From Stenotrophomonas sp. WZN-1 (GTDB lineage Bacteria; Pseudomonadota; Gammaproteobacteria; Xanthomonadales; Xanthomonadaceae): a stretch of DNA of 64,000 nt. The position numbers were made by a program, and so were the translations under genes. Numbering within the stretch: the first letter of the stretch is position 1; the number at the start of each line of letters is the position of its first letter. Location: NCBI RefSeq assembly GCF_002192255.1, contig NZ_CP021768.1:2126001-2190000 (forward strand), written 5' to 3'. Under the pieces are notes generated by a model. The model worked only from the letters and a program-made list of their open reading frames with translations, ran no database searches and had not been told where the DNA came from. This document shows, in pieces, positions 44,087-53,019 of this stretch.

Positions 44087-44112
44087 GCGACGACACTCCG
44101 TGTCCAGCCGTA

Positions 44113-44123
44113 GGGGGGGGGGG
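44113..44123 (+). repeat. 11-G homopolymer upstream of the small membrane gene
   Basis: An uninterrupted run of 11 G (C on the transcribed strand), 27 bp before the ATG at 44086. It is the longest homopolymer I noticed in the window and a candidate slippage (phase-variation) tract in the leader or promoter. Confidence 0.7.
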
Positions 44124-44170
44124 CGTGGGCGGATCATGCCATGGGTGTCGAACGGATGGCGGTGAATGCC

Positions 44171-44193
44171 ATCCACGCATGGCGTGGATCTAC
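44171..44193 (-). repeat. SMAG-type REP (minus orientation) overlapping a stop codon
   Basis: Exact reverse complement of 43656-43678. Its terminal CTAC supplies, on the minus strand, the TAG stop of the 71-residue gene at 44190-44405. Confidence 0.85.
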
Positions 44194-44405
44194 TTCAGCG
44201 CTTCCCCGTCCAGCCCCAGATCCCACGCCAGTCCCAGCAGCGCTTCATCCGCCCGCGACGGGCCAGGCCGCGCATCCGCCAGCTGCTGCAGTTCGCGGAT
44301 CTCCTCGCGTGCCACCTCTTCCAGCTGCTGCAGCTGCTCACGCACGCTCGCGTTGCGCGGGCGGTCGGTGTCGGCGAGGGAGGGCAGGGCGCGGATCAGG
44401 GTCAT
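44190..44405 (-). CDS. Small helical protein downstream of the chemoreceptor
   Basis: 71 residues (MTLIRALPSLADTDRPRNAS at the start), mainly a charged helix VREQLQQLEEVAREEIRELQ and a C-terminal segment ADEALLGLAWDLGLDGEALK. No membrane or signal segment. It lies 98 nt after the chemoreceptor stop, beyond that gene's terminator hairpin, on the same strand. The ribosome site is weak. Family unknown; coding is supported by amphipathic regularity and position rather than by a domain. Confidence 0.6.
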   Translation of the reverse strand: MTLIRALPSLADTDRPRNASVREQLQQLEEVAREEIRELQQLADARPGPSRADEALLGLAWDLGLDGEALK

Positions 44406-44444
44406 GGTGCGCGTACAGGATGCATCCAACGGCGGGTCACAGGC

Positions 44445-44470
44445 AAAGGCCCCGGACGAACCGGGGCCTT
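44445..44470 (-). terminator. Terminator of the chemoreceptor gene
   Basis: Minus strand AAGGCCCCGG, loop TTCGT, CCGGGGCCTT then TGCC: a 10-bp perfect stem with a short T run, 33 nt past the stop at 44504. Confidence 0.75.
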
Positions 44471-44503
44471 GCGGGCTGCCGGCGAGGGCAGCGGACATCA
44501 GGA

Positions 44504-45694
44504 TCAGAACAGCTCGACGGTGCCGGCGCCCATGCTCTGCTGGGCGACCGGCTTGTGCGGCGGGCGCTCCCACTCGCTGCGCAGTTCGCGCAGGCGGCTG
44601 CCGGTGCGCTGCAGGGCGGTGGCGATCTCTTCGTCGAACACGCCGCCATTGCGGTGCAGCAGTTCCTGCAGGGCCACCGCTTCGCGGTTGATCGCGGTCA
44701 GGCGGTCCAGGTGGGTGTGCACGCCGCCCAGCGCCTGGGTGGCGATGTCTTCGAACTGCAGGGCGCGCACGGCTTCGGCCACGCTGCCATCGATCGAACG
44801 GGCGCACTCGGATACTTCACGCATGCCGTCACCCAGCGAGGCGTTGATCTGCGCGACGTTGTCGAGCATCGCCGCTGCTTCCTGGCGTGCTTCGCGGGAG
44901 CGGTCCATGTCACGCGAGGCCATGTGCGAGACCGTCTCGCGCACCTTGGCGATGGCGTCCTTGGAGCTGTGCGCCAGCTTGCGGATCTGCTCGTTGAAGG
45001 TGGTCGAACGCTCGGACAGGTTGCGTACTTCGTCGGCGACCACCGCGAAGCCACGACCGGCTTCACCGGCACGCGCAGCTTCAATGGCAGCGTTCAGGGC
45101 CAGCAGGTTGGTCTGGTCGGCAATCGACTTGACGTCTTCCAGCAGCGCGAAGATGCCATCCAGGTGCTGCGCCATCTGGTCGATGTGCTGCACGGTGGTG
45201 CTGCTCTGGCCGCTCACCTGTTCCAGCGCTTCCACCAGCTGCTCCATGCGGTGGCTGGCGTGCTGGGCGAAACGGGCAACGTCAAGGCCGGCATTGCCTT
45301 CGTCACCGGCGCGGTCGACGATGCGCGACAGGGCCTGGCTCTGCTGGCGCGACTTGCGGTTCATCGCATCGAAGCTGCCGCCCAGGCTGGACACCGCCTG
45401 GCGGATCAGGTCACGGGCGCGTTCCACTTCGCCGCGCGAGCCGTCGATCTCATTGCCGACGAAGCTGCGCAGCTCGGTCAGCAGCTGGTCCTGCTCACGC
45501 AGGACGCGGGCATGTTCCGGGGAGCGATGCGCCTGGGCGCGGGTGGTCCACCACGCAAAGCCGAGCCAGCTCAGCGTCATCGTGGTCAGGATCGCCCAGC
45601 GCAGGGCGGCCGGCCATTCGAAACCGATGGCGAAGGGGAGCAGCAGGGTCAGAGCCAGGGGGGCGGCCAGACGGATGAAAATGCGTGAGTACAT
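44504..45694 (-). CDS. Methyl-accepting chemotaxis protein without ligand-binding domain
   Basis: 396 residues from ATG 45694. Two closely spaced transmembrane helices ([19 protein letters not shown] and [17 protein letters not shown]) leave almost no periplasmic part. The rest is a long coiled-coil signalling domain whose hairpin tip has [20 protein letters not shown] and [13 protein letters not shown]. No CheR-docking pentapeptide is evident at the C-terminus (GAGTVELF). Lacking a sensor module, it may detect membrane state or act through partners. A near-consensus sigma-28 promoter ties it to late flagellar genes. Confidence 0.93.
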   Translation of the reverse strand: MYSRIFIRLAAPLALTLLLPFAIGFEWPAALRWAILTTMTLSWLGFAWWTTRAQAHRSPEHARVLREQDQLLTELRSFVGNEIDGSRGEVERARDLIRQAVSSLGGSFDAMNRKSRQQSQALSRIVDRAGDEGNAGLDVARFAQHASHRMEQLVEALEQVSGQSSTTVQHIDQMAQHLDGIFALLEDVKSIADQTNLLALNAAIEAARAGEAGRGFAVVADEVRNLSERSTTFNEQIRKLAHSSKDAIAKVRETVSHMASRDMDRSREARQEAAAMLDNVAQINASLGDGMREVSECARSIDGSVAEAVRALQFEDIATQALGGVHTHLDRLTAINREAVALQELLHRNGGVFDEEIATALQRTGSRLRELRSEWERPPHKPVAQQSMGAGTVELF

Positions 45695-45722
45695 GGACGT
45701 TCTCGGGAGGTGCACGGAGGAT

Positions 45723-45749
45723 GTATCGGCCGTACCCCCCTTCTCTTTA
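45723..45749 (-). promoter_or_regulatory. sigma-28 promoter of the chemoreceptor
   Basis: Minus strand TAAA (45749-45746), exactly 15 nt, GCCGATAC (45730-45723; 7/8). The -10 end is 28 nt before the ATG. Confidence 0.85.
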
Positions 45750-45792
45750 ACGTCGATGTGCTCTCTGAATGCGCCGGATTTCTGGCGCCGTC

Positions 45793-45853
45793 CGCCGGGC
45801 ATGGCCCGGCGCTACCCTAGCGGTCGGTCGGTAGCGCCGGGCCATGCCCGGCG
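45793..45853. repeat. SMAG-type REP dimer (inverted)
   Basis: A minus-oriented copy ending CTAC (45793-45815) and a plus-oriented copy starting GTAG (45831-45853), of the same subclass as the dimer at 2066 but facing the other way. It lies between the chemoreceptor promoter and the hflD stop. Confidence 0.85.
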
Positions 45854-45865
45854 GACTCCGTGGCC

Positions 45866-46480
45866 TCACGCCAGCTGCCGGTCCACGGCCTCGATCATCG
45901 CCTTGCGGCCGAACAGGAAGTCCCAGTAGCTGCCGCCCAGCTGGCGCCACAGCACCGCCGAACGCACCGCGGCCAGCAGCAGGGCGCGGATCTCGGCGAC
46001 CACGCCGGCCTGGCCCAGGTAGTGCGGGTTGCCCTGCACCATCACCCGCGGCTTCAGGTGGCTGATGGTGTCGGCATACAGGCCGCCCAGGTTGGCCAGT
46101 ACGTCCGGGTGGCCACTGTCGCCCAGCTCGACGGCCTGGCGCTGGGCGCGCTCGATGCCCGAGGCGACCTTGTTCACGGTCGCCCCGTCCTGCACGAAGC
46201 GGCGCTCCAGCTGCAGCACCGACAGGGCCAGCTTGGGCAGGATCGGGTCCTGGCCCTGGCTGCGGAAGTAGTTGTGCAGCAGGCGCAGCCCAGCCTTCAG
46301 TGCATGGCGGTCACCGAACACCTCCTGCGGCGAGGACGCATCGACGCGGAACACGCTGTCCACGGCGGTGCGCACGGCGGCGGCGTCGGAATGGCCGGTA
46401 TCGGCGATGCGGCGTACCTGCTGCAGGGCCTGGGCAATGCCGGCCAAAGCCAGGACGCGGTCGTCGACAGTGAAACTCAT
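45866..46480 (-). CDS. hflD: HflD, lysogenization regulator homologue
   Basis: 204 residues with the HflD family pattern: [32 protein letters not shown] and [20 protein letters not shown]. In E. coli HflD is a peripheral inner-membrane protein known to affect the phage lambda CII protein; its cellular role is unclear. The order nudJ-mnmA-hflD is the same as in E. coli. The start overlaps the mnmA stop by 4 nt. Confidence 0.93.
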   Translation of the reverse strand: MSFTVDDRVLALAGIAQALQQVRRIADTGHSDAAAVRTAVDSVFRVDASSPQEVFGDRHALKAGLRLLHNYFRSQGQDPILPKLALSVLQLERRFVQDGATVNKVASGIERAQRQAVELGDSGHPDVLANLGGLYADTISHLKPRVMVQGNPHYLGQAGVVAEIRALLLAAVRSAVLWRQLGGSYWDFLFGRKAMIEAVDRQLA

Positions 46481-47619
46481 GCAGCGATTACCTCAAAAGG
46501 GGAAGGGGTGGTGCGCAGGCGCTGTTCCAGCGGCGCATCGGTGGCGGCGATCACCGCGCCACCCAGGCACACATCACCGTCATACAGCACCAGCGATTGA
46601 CCGGGGGTAACGGCGCGCTGCGAGCGCGCGAAGCTGACCAGCACACTGCCGTCGTCCAGCACCTCGACCGTACACGGCTCGTCGGGCTGGCGGTAGCGGG
46701 TCTGGGCGGTGCATTCGAAGCGCCGTGCCGGCGGTGAGCCGGTGATCCAGTGCGCGGTTTCCGAACGCAGGCGGTCGGACAGCATCCATGGGCTGTCGCG
46801 GTCCTGGTCCACGTACAGCACGTTGCTGGCCACATCCTTGCCGACCACGTACCACGGCGCGGCCGGGCGGCCACGCACGCCGCCGATGTTCAGTCCCTCG
46901 CGCTGGCCCAGGGTGAAATAGAACACGCCCGGATGCTCGGCAATCACGCTGCCGTCGGCCGGGTCGAGGATCTGGCCCGGCTTGGCCGGCAGGTAGCGGC
47001 CGAGGAACTCGCGGAAATCCCGCTCACCGATGAAACAGATGCCGGTGGAGTCCTTCTTGGCGTGGGTCGGCAGGCTGACGTCACGCGCGATCCGGCGCAG
47101 GTCGGTCTTTTCCAGGTCGCCGATCGGGAACAGGGTGGCCGCCAGCTGCTCCTGGCCCAGCTGGTGCAGGAAGTAGCTCTGGTCCTTGGAACGGTCGGCA
47201 CCACGCAGCAGCAGCCACTGGTGGCCGCGCTGGGTCACGCGCGCATAGTGGCCGGTGGCGATGCGCTCGGCGCCCAGCTCGCGGGCGGCGTCCAGGAAGT
47301 GCTTGAACTTCACTTCGCGGTTGCACAGCACGTCCGGGTTCGGGGTGCGGCCGGCCGCGTACTCGGCCAGGAAGTGCTCGAACACGCCCTGCCAGTACTC
47401 GCTGGAGAAGTCGCGGAAGTGGAACGGGATGCCCAGCAGGCCGCACACGGCTACCGCATCGCGACGGTCATCCTCGGCGCGGCAGTCACCGCTGCCGTCG
47501 TCGGCCCAGTTCTGCATGAACAGGCCGGCCACGGCCTCGCCCTGCTGTACCAGGCGCCAGGCGGCGACCGAGGAATCGACGCCACCGGAGACGCCCACCA
47601 TTACACGTGGAGTGCTCAT
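46477..47619 (-). CDS. mnmA: MnmA, tRNA-specific 2-thiouridylase
   Basis: 380 residues from ATG 47619. The N-terminal PP-loop ATPase has [16 protein letters not shown] (residues 8-23). The catalytic cysteines lie in [12 protein letters not shown] and [12 protein letters not shown], and the C-terminal TrmU beta domains complete the protein. It thiolates U34 of Lys, Glu and Gln tRNAs using sulfur relayed by TusE. It overlaps nudJ (ATGA) and hflD. Length matches the family. Confidence 0.97.
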   Translation of the reverse strand: MSTPRVMVGVSGGVDSSVAAWRLVQQGEAVAGLFMQNWADDGSGDCRAEDDRRDAVAVCGLLGIPFHFRDFSSEYWQGVFEHFLAEYAAGRTPNPDVLCNREVKFKHFLDAARELGAERIATGHYARVTQRGHQWLLLRGADRSKDQSYFLHQLGQEQLAATLFPIGDLEKTDLRRIARDVSLPTHAKKDSTGICFIGERDFREFLGRYLPAKPGQILDPADGSVIAEHPGVFYFTLGQREGLNIGGVRGRPAAPWYVVGKDVASNVLYVDQDRDSPWMLSDRLRSETAHWITGSPPARRFECTAQTRYRQPDEPCTVEVLDDGSVLVSFARSQRAVTPGQSLVLYDGDVCLGGAVIAATDAPLEQRLRTTPSPFEVIAA

Positions 47620-48077
47620 GCGACCTCCCGGACCAGCGAAAGGGGATGGCGCTGGCCACCCAGGTAATCCGCCACCACCTGCCACACCAGCGGGCTGCGC
47701 TGGCGCTCGCCGGCGGCCTGCAGCTCGGCCGGGGTCAGCCACAGCGCGCGGTCGATGCCAGTGTCCAGCGGCTGCGCCGGGTCATGCGAGACCGGGCGCG
47801 CCGCATAGCAGAAGCGCAGGAAGGCGGTGCCGTCGCCGGCGGTCCACTGGTAGCAGCCGATGAAATGGGTCAGCTGCACCGTCCAGCCGGTTTCCTCGCG
47901 GGTCTCGCGCAGGGCCGCCTCGGCCAGGCTTTCGCCCGGCTCGAGGTGGCCGGCCGGCTGGTTCAGCACCTGGCGGCCGTCGATGGTCTCCTCGACCAGC
48001 AGCACGCGGCCGCCGTCGATCACCACCGTGGCGACGGTGGCGTGCGGTGCCCAGCGCGGGTCCGGCGTGGCGTTCAA
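47616..48077 (-). CDS. nudJ: NudJ-like Nudix phosphatase
   Basis: 153 residues, the length of E. coli NudJ, with a complete Nudix box [23 protein letters not shown] (about residues 43-65) and the NudJ-like context [18 protein letters not shown] and [11 protein letters not shown]. NudJ hydrolyses thiamine pyrophosphate precursors and other pyrophosphates. Adjacency to mnmA and hflD matches the enteric operon. It starts 1 nt after the stop of the periplasmic-protein gene upstream. Confidence 0.88.
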   Translation of the reverse strand: MNATPDPRWAPHATVATVVIDGGRVLLVEETIDGRQVLNQPAGHLEPGESLAEAALRETREETGWTVQLTHFIGCYQWTAGDGTAFLRFCYAARPVSHDPAQPLDTGIDRALWLTPAELQAAGERQRSPLVWQVVADYLGGQRHPLSLVREVA

Positions 48078-48078
48078 C

Positions 48079-48552
48079 TCAGAACTCGTCCTTCTTGGTC
48101 AGTTCCAGCTCCATCGCGTCGGCGGTGCGGATGGCCGCATCGATGGCGTCGCTGAGCTGGTCGGCGGTGGCATCGGCGTCGATCTTCACCACGAACATGG
48201 CGGTGGTGTCCTGCTTTACCCAGCCGCCCATCTTGGCGTCCTGCGAATCTTCCAGCAGGCGGTTGGCCACGGCCACCGGGAACAGCTTGGTCTTGGCGCT
48301 GTAGGCGGGCGACCAGATTTCGCGGATGTTGTGGCTGCCGAAATCTTCCACCGCCGAGCGCACGTAGACCATCTGGGTGCGATCACCCTCGACGTCGAAG
48401 ACCATGCGGTAGTCGCCATCCTCGTCGACTTCGTAGGTGTAGCCCAGCTTGTCCAGGTGGCGAGCCACGGACTTGTCGGCCTGGGTCTCGGCGGCGGCGG
48501 AGCCGGCGGCGGCCAGGGCGATCAGCAGGGCGGGAAGAAGGGTCCTTTTCAT
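48079..48552 (-). CDS. Periplasmic protein of unknown function
   Basis: 157 residues from ATG 48552. Signal peptide MKRTLLPALLIALAAAGSAA, cleavage near AAAETQ. The mature part reads like an alpha-beta YbjN/secretion-chaperone-type fold (LDKLGYTYEVDEDGDYRMVF, MVYVRSAVEDFG) and ends with an acidic helix. It is the first gene of the nudJ-mnmA-hflD run, divergent from clpS. The fold suggestion is by eye only. Confidence 0.82.
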   Translation of the reverse strand: MKRTLLPALLIALAAAGSAAAETQADKSVARHLDKLGYTYEVDEDGDYRMVFDVEGDRTQMVYVRSAVEDFGSHNIREIWSPAYSAKTKLFPVAVANRLLEDSQDAKMGGWVKQDTTAMFVVKIDADATADQLSDAIDAAIRTADAMELELTKKDEF

Positions 48553-48652
48553 GAAGATCCTGTGAAACAGTGTTGAGAGAGGGTGCAATTGTGACGGTGG
48601 GCGTGCGTGCCGTCCAATCTGCGTCGGGCCGACGCAGGCTTGCGCGAGCCTT

Positions 48653-48658
48653 TATAAT
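48653..48658 (+). promoter_or_regulatory. -10 box of clpS
   Basis: A perfect TATAAT ends 6 nt before the clpS ATG. A matching -35 is not obvious at 17 nt. Transcription from it would start at or next to the start codon. Confidence 0.5.
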
Positions 48659-48664
48659 GGGCAG

Positions 48665-48991
48665 ATGCCCCATGAGTCTTCCCCCGATTCCCATCACGAG
48701 CACGGCGTAGCCGTGGAGCCCGCGCGCCCGGAAGTGGCGCCGCCGCCGTTCTACCAGGTGATGCTGCTCAACGACGACTACACCCCGATGGATTTCGTGG
48801 TGGACGTGCTGCAGCAGTTCTTCAGCATGGACCTGGACAAGGCCACGCAGGTGATGCTGCACGTCCATACCCGCGGCCGCGGCGTCTGCGGGGTATTCAC
48901 CCGTGAAGTGGCCGAGACCAAGGTTGCCCAGGTCAACGAGTACTCGCGGATGAACCAGCACCCGCTGCTGTGCACGATGGAAAAGGCCTGA
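48665..48991 (+). CDS. clpS: ClpS, N-end-rule adaptor of ClpAP
   Basis: 108 residues. A disordered N-terminus ([12 protein letters not shown]) is followed by the ClpS core: [39 protein letters not shown]. ClpS binds proteins with bulky N-terminal residues and delivers them to ClpA. No Shine-Dalgarno is visible and a TATAAT box sits 6 nt upstream, so the mRNA may be leaderless. clpA lies 1.1 kb downstream, separated by an opposite-strand kinase gene. Confidence 0.96.
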   Translation: MPHESSPDSHHEHGVAVEPARPEVAPPPFYQVMLLNDDYTPMDFVVDVLQQFFSMDLDKATQVMLHVHTRGRGVCGVFTREVAETKVAQVNEYSRMNQHPLLCTMEKA

Positions 48992-49034
48992 CCGGCTGCC
49001 GATTCTCGTCCGGGCACATTGTTCCCGGATGGGT

Positions 49035-49120
49035 GTGCCCACCAAGGTGGGCACCTGCCAGGGCATGAGGCCTGTATCGATCCCGAGCGCGCTTGCCCAC
49101 CAACATGGGCACCTGCCAGG
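49035..49120. repeat. Two SMAG-like hairpins between convergent genes
   Basis: A first stem GTGCCCACC-AA-GGTGGGCAC (49035-49054) and a second TGCCCA/TGGGCA (49094-49111), each followed by CCTGCCAGG. GTAG is degenerate. They lie between clpS and the aminoglycoside-kinase-like gene. Confidence 0.6.
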
Positions 49121-49126
49121 CGCGGG

Positions 49127-49939
49127 TCAGCCCTCCGCCAGCGCCTCCAGCGCCATCCGTGCCACCGCCTCGTCCACATCGGCCGGGTCGCCGTCATCCC
49201 TGAACCACACTGCCGACAGCGCCGTGCTGGCCGCGACCCAGCGCAGCAGGCGCGTGCGCTCCAGGCCGGCCAGTGCGCTGACCTGTTCCAGCCGGGCGGC
49301 AAACCGCTCGGGCCGGGTGGCCACATGGATGCCGGGGCCGCACAGGTCCGGATTGCTGAACATCGTCGTGTAATCGAACGCGCGGTCGCCCAGCAGCCGC
49401 TTCGGGTCGATCGCCAGCCAGCCACGCGCGCCGAAATCCAGCACGTTGTCGTGATGCAGGTCGCCGTGCAGCGGCCGGATCTCGCGCTCGTCCTGCAGCA
49501 GGCCTTCCGCCAGCAATCTGCACTGTTCCAGCAGTGGTGGCAGCGCCGCCCTTGGCTGCAGCAGGTCGACGAACCATCTACGCAGGTAGACCAGGTCGTC
49601 TGGCGGCGCGCTCCGTGGCCGGTGCAGCCGCTGCAGGACCTGGCACAGGAGGGTGGTGCAGGCGTCATCGTCGCCGTCGATCGAGCGTTGCCGCAGCGAG
49701 TCGCCGCCGGCACGCTCGATCAGGATCGCCGGTCCCTCGTGGGCCAGCAGGCGGGCGGCGCCGTCACCGTCCCACCAGCGCAGCAGGCGATGGCTGTTCT
49801 GCTCTTCGGTTTCGCTGCTGACCTTCAGCATCGCCGGTTCGCCGGCGGTGGTCAGCACCGGCCAGAGCTGGGCATGGGGCGTTTCGATGGCCGGGCCATC
49901 ACGCCGCAATCGCCAGCGGCTCAGGTAGGGTTCGCTCAT
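49127..49939 (-). CDS. Aminoglycoside/hydroxyurea kinase family protein (APH(6)-like)
   Basis: 270 residues. The catalytic stretch PLHGDLHHDNVLDFGARGWL followed by IDPKRLLGDRAFDYTTMF is typical of the APH(6) streptomycin-6-phosphotransferase and hydroxyurea kinase family. The N-lobe has AMLKVSSETEEQNSHRLLRW and AILIERAGG. The family phosphorylates streptomycin-like substrates; whether this one confers resistance cannot be told from sequence. It sits on the opposite strand between clpS and clpA, usually adjacent genes, and is bordered on one side by SMAG-like repeats, suggesting insertion. Confidence 0.82.
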   Translation of the reverse strand: MSEPYLSRWRLRRDGPAIETPHAQLWPVLTTAGEPAMLKVSSETEEQNSHRLLRWWDGDGAARLLAHEGPAILIERAGGDSLRQRSIDGDDDACTTLLCQVLQRLHRPRSAPPDDLVYLRRWFVDLLQPRAALPPLLEQCRLLAEGLLQDEREIRPLHGDLHHDNVLDFGARGWLAIDPKRLLGDRAFDYTTMFSNPDLCGPGIHVATRPERFAARLEQVSALAGLERTRLLRWVAASTALSAVWFRDDGDPADVDEAVARMALEALAEG

Positions 49940-50077
49940 GCCGGGTGGGCTGTCCTGGAGTGAATGAAGATCAAGCGATTCGCACTGCTAACGCCATCTG
50001 AACGCAGCAATCCGCTAGGGTGATGGAAATCGCGTAGTCAGGCCGCATATTGTCCCCATCTGCCGCCGGAGTAATCC

Positions 50078-52363
50078 ATGTTCAGCAAAGACCTCGAACA
50101 CACCATCGGCCAGTGCTACAAGCGCGCCCGTGAGGCCCGGCATGAGTTCATGACGGTCGAACACCTGCTGTTGGCACTGCTCGACAACCCGTCCGCCCAG
50201 GCCGTACTGAAGGCCTGTGGTGCCGACGCCGAACGCCTGCGCCAGGAGCTGGAGCAGGCCATCGAGGCCTCCGTGTCCCGCCTGGCCGAAGATGACGGCC
50301 GCGATACCCAGCCGACCCTGGGCTTCCAGCGCGTGCTGCAGCGGGCCGTGTACCACGTGCAGTCCTCGGGCAAGAAGGAGGTCACCGGCGCCAACGTGCT
50401 GGTCGCCATCTTTGGCGAAAAGGACTCGCATGCCGTCTACTACCTCAACCAGCAGGATGTGACCCGGCTGGACGTGGTCAATTACCTGTCCCATGGCATC
50501 GCCAAGCTGGGCGAGGAGGGCGAGCAGCCGTCCTCCTCCTCCGAAGGCGAAGGCCGCATCGAAGGCGGGGAGGGTGAGCCGAAGGGCGATGCCCTGACCG
50601 AGTTCGCCAGCAACCTCAACGAGCAGGCCCGGGCCGGTCGCATCGACCCGCTGGTTGGCCGTGCCGACGAGATCGAGCGCACCATCCAGGTCCTGTGCCG
50701 CCGCCGCAAGAACAACCCGCTGTACGTGGGCGAGGCCGGCGTGGGCAAGACCGCGATTGCCGAGGGCCTGGCCCGCCGCATCGTCGAGGGCTCGGTGCCC
50801 GAGGTGCTGGCCGACGCGGTGATCTATTCGCTCGACCTGGGCGCGCTGGTGGCTGGCACCAAGTACCGCGGCGACTTCGAGAAGCGCCTGAAGAGCGTGC
50901 TGACCGCGTTGAAGAAGGTACCCAATGCGGTGCTGTTCATCGACGAGATCCACACCATCATCGGTGCCGGTTCGGCGTCGGGCGGCACCATGGATGCGTC
51001 CAACCTGATCAAGCCGGCGCTGGCCTCCGGTGAGCTGCGCTGCATCGGCTCGACCACCTTCCAGGAATACCGTGGCATCTTCGAGAAGGACCGGGCGCTG
51101 GCCCGTCGCTTCCAGAAGATCGACATCGTCGAGCCGACCGTCGGCGAGACCTACGAGATCCTGCAGGGGCTGAAGTCCAAGTACGAACTGCACCACGGCG
51201 TGACCTATTCCGACGAGGCACTGCAGGCAGCGGTGGACCTGTCGGTCAAGCACATCGGCGACCGCCTGCTGCCGGACAAGGCCATCGACGTGATCGACGA
51301 GGCGGGCGCCCGCCAGCGCCTGCTGCCGGAAGGCCAGCGCAAGGAGCTGATCGACGTCGAGGAAGTGGAGGCGATCGTCGCCAAGATGGCGCGCATTCCC
51401 ACCAAGCAGGTCAGCGCCACCGACAAGGATGTGCTGCAGCACCTGGAGCGCAACCTGAAGATGGTGATCTTTGGCCAGGATCCGGCCATCGAGACGCTGT
51501 CCTCGGCGATCAAGCTGGCACGCTCCGGCCTTGGCAACCCGGAAAAGCCGATCGGCAACTTCCTGTTCGCCGGCCCGACCGGTGTCGGCAAGACCGAGGT
51601 GACCAAGCAGTTGGCGCTGCAGCTGGGCATCGAGCTGGTCCGCTTCGACATGTCCGAATACATGGAGCCGCATTCGATCAGTCGCCTGATCGGTGCCCCT
51701 CCGGGCTACGTCGGCTTCGATCAGGGCGGCCTGCTGACCGAGAAGATCGTCAAGACGCCGCACTGCGTGCTGCTGCTGGACGAAATCGAGAAGGCGCACC
51801 CGGACATCTTCAACATCCTGTTGCAGGTGATGGACCGCGGCGTGCTGACCGATACCAACGGTCGCGAAGCCAACTTCAAGAACGTGGTGCTGGTGATGAC
51901 CACCAATGCCGGCGCGGCCCAGGCCTCGCGGCGCTCGATCGGCTTCACCAAGCAGGACCATGCCACCGACGCGATGGAGACCATCCGCCGCAGCTTCACC
52001 CCGGAATTCCGCAACCGCCTCGACGCGGTGGTGCAGTTCCAGGCGCTGGGCTTCGAGCACATCCTGCGCGTGGTCGACAAGTTCCTGATCGAGCTGGAGA
52101 TGCTGCTGCAGGACAAGCACGTCAGCCTGTCGGCCACGCCGACCGCGCGCGACTGGCTGGCCCACCACGGCTTCGACCCGCTGATGGGTGCGCGCCCGAT
52201 GGCCCGCGTGATCCAGGACAAGATCAAGCGTCCGCTGGCCGACGAGCTGCTGTTCGGCAAGCTGGTCAACGGCGGCAAGGTCAGCATCGATGTCCGCGAC
52301 GACGAGCTGGTGGTCGAGACCCAGGCCGAACCGGAGCGCCTGCTGCCGGTCACGGTGGAGTGA
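50078..52363 (+). CDS. clpA: ClpA, ATPase subunit of ClpAP protease
   Basis: 761 residues. The N-domain (1-145) has two Clp repeats (EHTIGQCYKRAREARHEFMT). AAA module D1 has Walker A GEAGVGKT from residue 218, and D2 has Walker A GPTGVGKT from residue 499. GAPPGYVGFDQGG and the ClpA-specific acidic linker after the N-domain (GEEGEQPSSSSEGEG) are present. ClpA unfolds substrates, including those brought by ClpS, for ClpP. It has its own upstream region, divergent from the kinase gene. Confidence 0.97.
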   Translation: MFSKDLEHTIGQCYKRAREARHEFMTVEHLLLALLDNPSAQAVLKACGADAERLRQELEQAIEASVSRLAEDDGRDTQPTLGFQRVLQRAVYHVQSSGKKEVTGANVLVAIFGEKDSHAVYYLNQQDVTRLDVVNYLSHGIAKLGEEGEQPSSSSEGEGRIEGGEGEPKGDALTEFASNLNEQARAGRIDPLVGRADEIERTIQVLCRRRKNNPLYVGEAGVGKTAIAEGLARRIVEGSVPEVLADAVIYSLDLGALVAGTKYRGDFEKRLKSVLTALKKVPNAVLFIDEIHTIIGAGSASGGTMDASNLIKPALASGELRCIGSTTFQEYRGIFEKDRALARRFQKIDIVEPTVGETYEILQGLKSKYELHHGVTYSDEALQAAVDLSVKHIGDRLLPDKAIDVIDEAGARQRLLPEGQRKELIDVEEVEAIVAKMARIPTKQVSATDKDVLQHLERNLKMVIFGQDPAIETLSSAIKLARSGLGNPEKPIGNFLFAGPTGVGKTEVTKQLALQLGIELVRFDMSEYMEPHSISRLIGAPPGYVGFDQGGLLTEKIVKTPHCVLLLDEIEKAHPDIFNILLQVMDRGVLTDTNGREANFKNVVLVMTTNAGAAQASRRSIGFTKQDHATDAMETIRRSFTPEFRNRLDAVVQFQALGFEHILRVVDKFLIELEMLLQDKHVSLSATPTARDWLAHHGFDPLMGARPMARVIQDKIKRPLADELLFGKLVNGGKVSIDVRDDELVVETQAEPERLLPVTVE

Positions 52364-52397
52364 GCTGACGCCGGGCCTGGCCCGGTGGACCTGAAAC

Positions 52398-52425
52398 GAC
52401 AAGGGCGGCTTCGGCCGCCCTTGTC
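52398..52425. terminator. Bidirectional terminator between clpA and the secreted-protein gene
   Basis: GACAAGGGCGGC, loop TTCG, GCCGCCCTTGTC: a 12-bp perfect stem. It lies between convergent genes 35 nt past the clpA stop and 11 nt past the other stop. U-tracts are short. Confidence 0.8.
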
Positions 52426-52435
52426 ATATGCGCCG

Positions 52436-52816
52436 TCAGCGGCTGCGCTGGCGGGCCTTCTTCTTGAAGGTTGCCGCGTCGACAGGCTCGATCTGCGCCA
52501 CGGTGCAGCGACTGGAATCGGTCTGCAGCTGGCTGCGCCCGGCGGTGCACAACAGGCCCTGCTGCCCTTCCGTGGAAAAGCTCAACTTCCGCGAGTAGCC
52601 CGCAGCGGAACAGTCGTCCTGGAAATGCACGACGTAGTGGTCCTGGCCATTGCGCAGCAGGATGTTGCGCGAGGCGCCGGCGCGCACCAGTTGCTGATCG
52701 CTGCCCAGCTGGACGCAGTTGCTGGCGGCGGAGGGGGTGTCAGCGGCGCGCGCGGGCGATGCGCTGGCGGACGCGACAACGGCGACGAGCAGAGCGGTCA
52801 GCGGGAGCATGTTCAT
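52436..52816 (-). CDS. Secreted cysteine-containing hypothetical protein
   Basis: 126 residues. Signal peptide MNMLPLTALLVAVVASASAS (cleavage near PARAA-DT). The mature part has four cysteines (NCVQL, DDCSA, LLCTA, RCTVA), suggesting two disulfides, and ends in a basic stretch KKKARQRSR. Family unknown; periplasmic or secreted location inferred. It is convergent with clpA. Confidence 0.8.
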   Translation of the reverse strand: MNMLPLTALLVAVVASASASPARAADTPSAASNCVQLGSDQQLVRAGASRNILLRNGQDHYVVHFQDDCSAAGYSRKLSFSTEGQQGLLCTAGRSQLQTDSSRCTVAQIEPVDAATFKKKARQRSR

Positions 52817-52965
52817 GGCGGGGCAGGGGGATGGCGATCCGGACTGGATCGGCTCCCACGATGCCGCCACGCGTGCAGGGTCGAATCTGCCGCAAGCTGG
52901 GCTGACCGACGTCACGGTGCGTTCGGTCACGATGACCTCCGGCAGGGCCGGATTTCAGGCATGAC

Positions 52966-52992
52966 AAAAGGCCAGCAACCAGGGCTGGCCTT
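52966..52992 (-). terminator. Intrinsic terminator of infA
   Basis: Minus strand AAGGCCAGC, 7-nt loop, GCTGGCCTT then TTGTC: a 9-bp stem with a four-T run, 27 nt past the infA stop. Confidence 0.9.
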
Positions 52993-53019
52993 GTCGAAGT
53001 GGCGCAGCGCGCCGACCGC

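Noticed and set aside
50015..52402. A 795-codon open frame opposite clpA
   Set aside because: It is a mirror of ClpA codon bias (rich in His, Gln, Val, Arg, Leu). No domain is visible and ClpA is certain.
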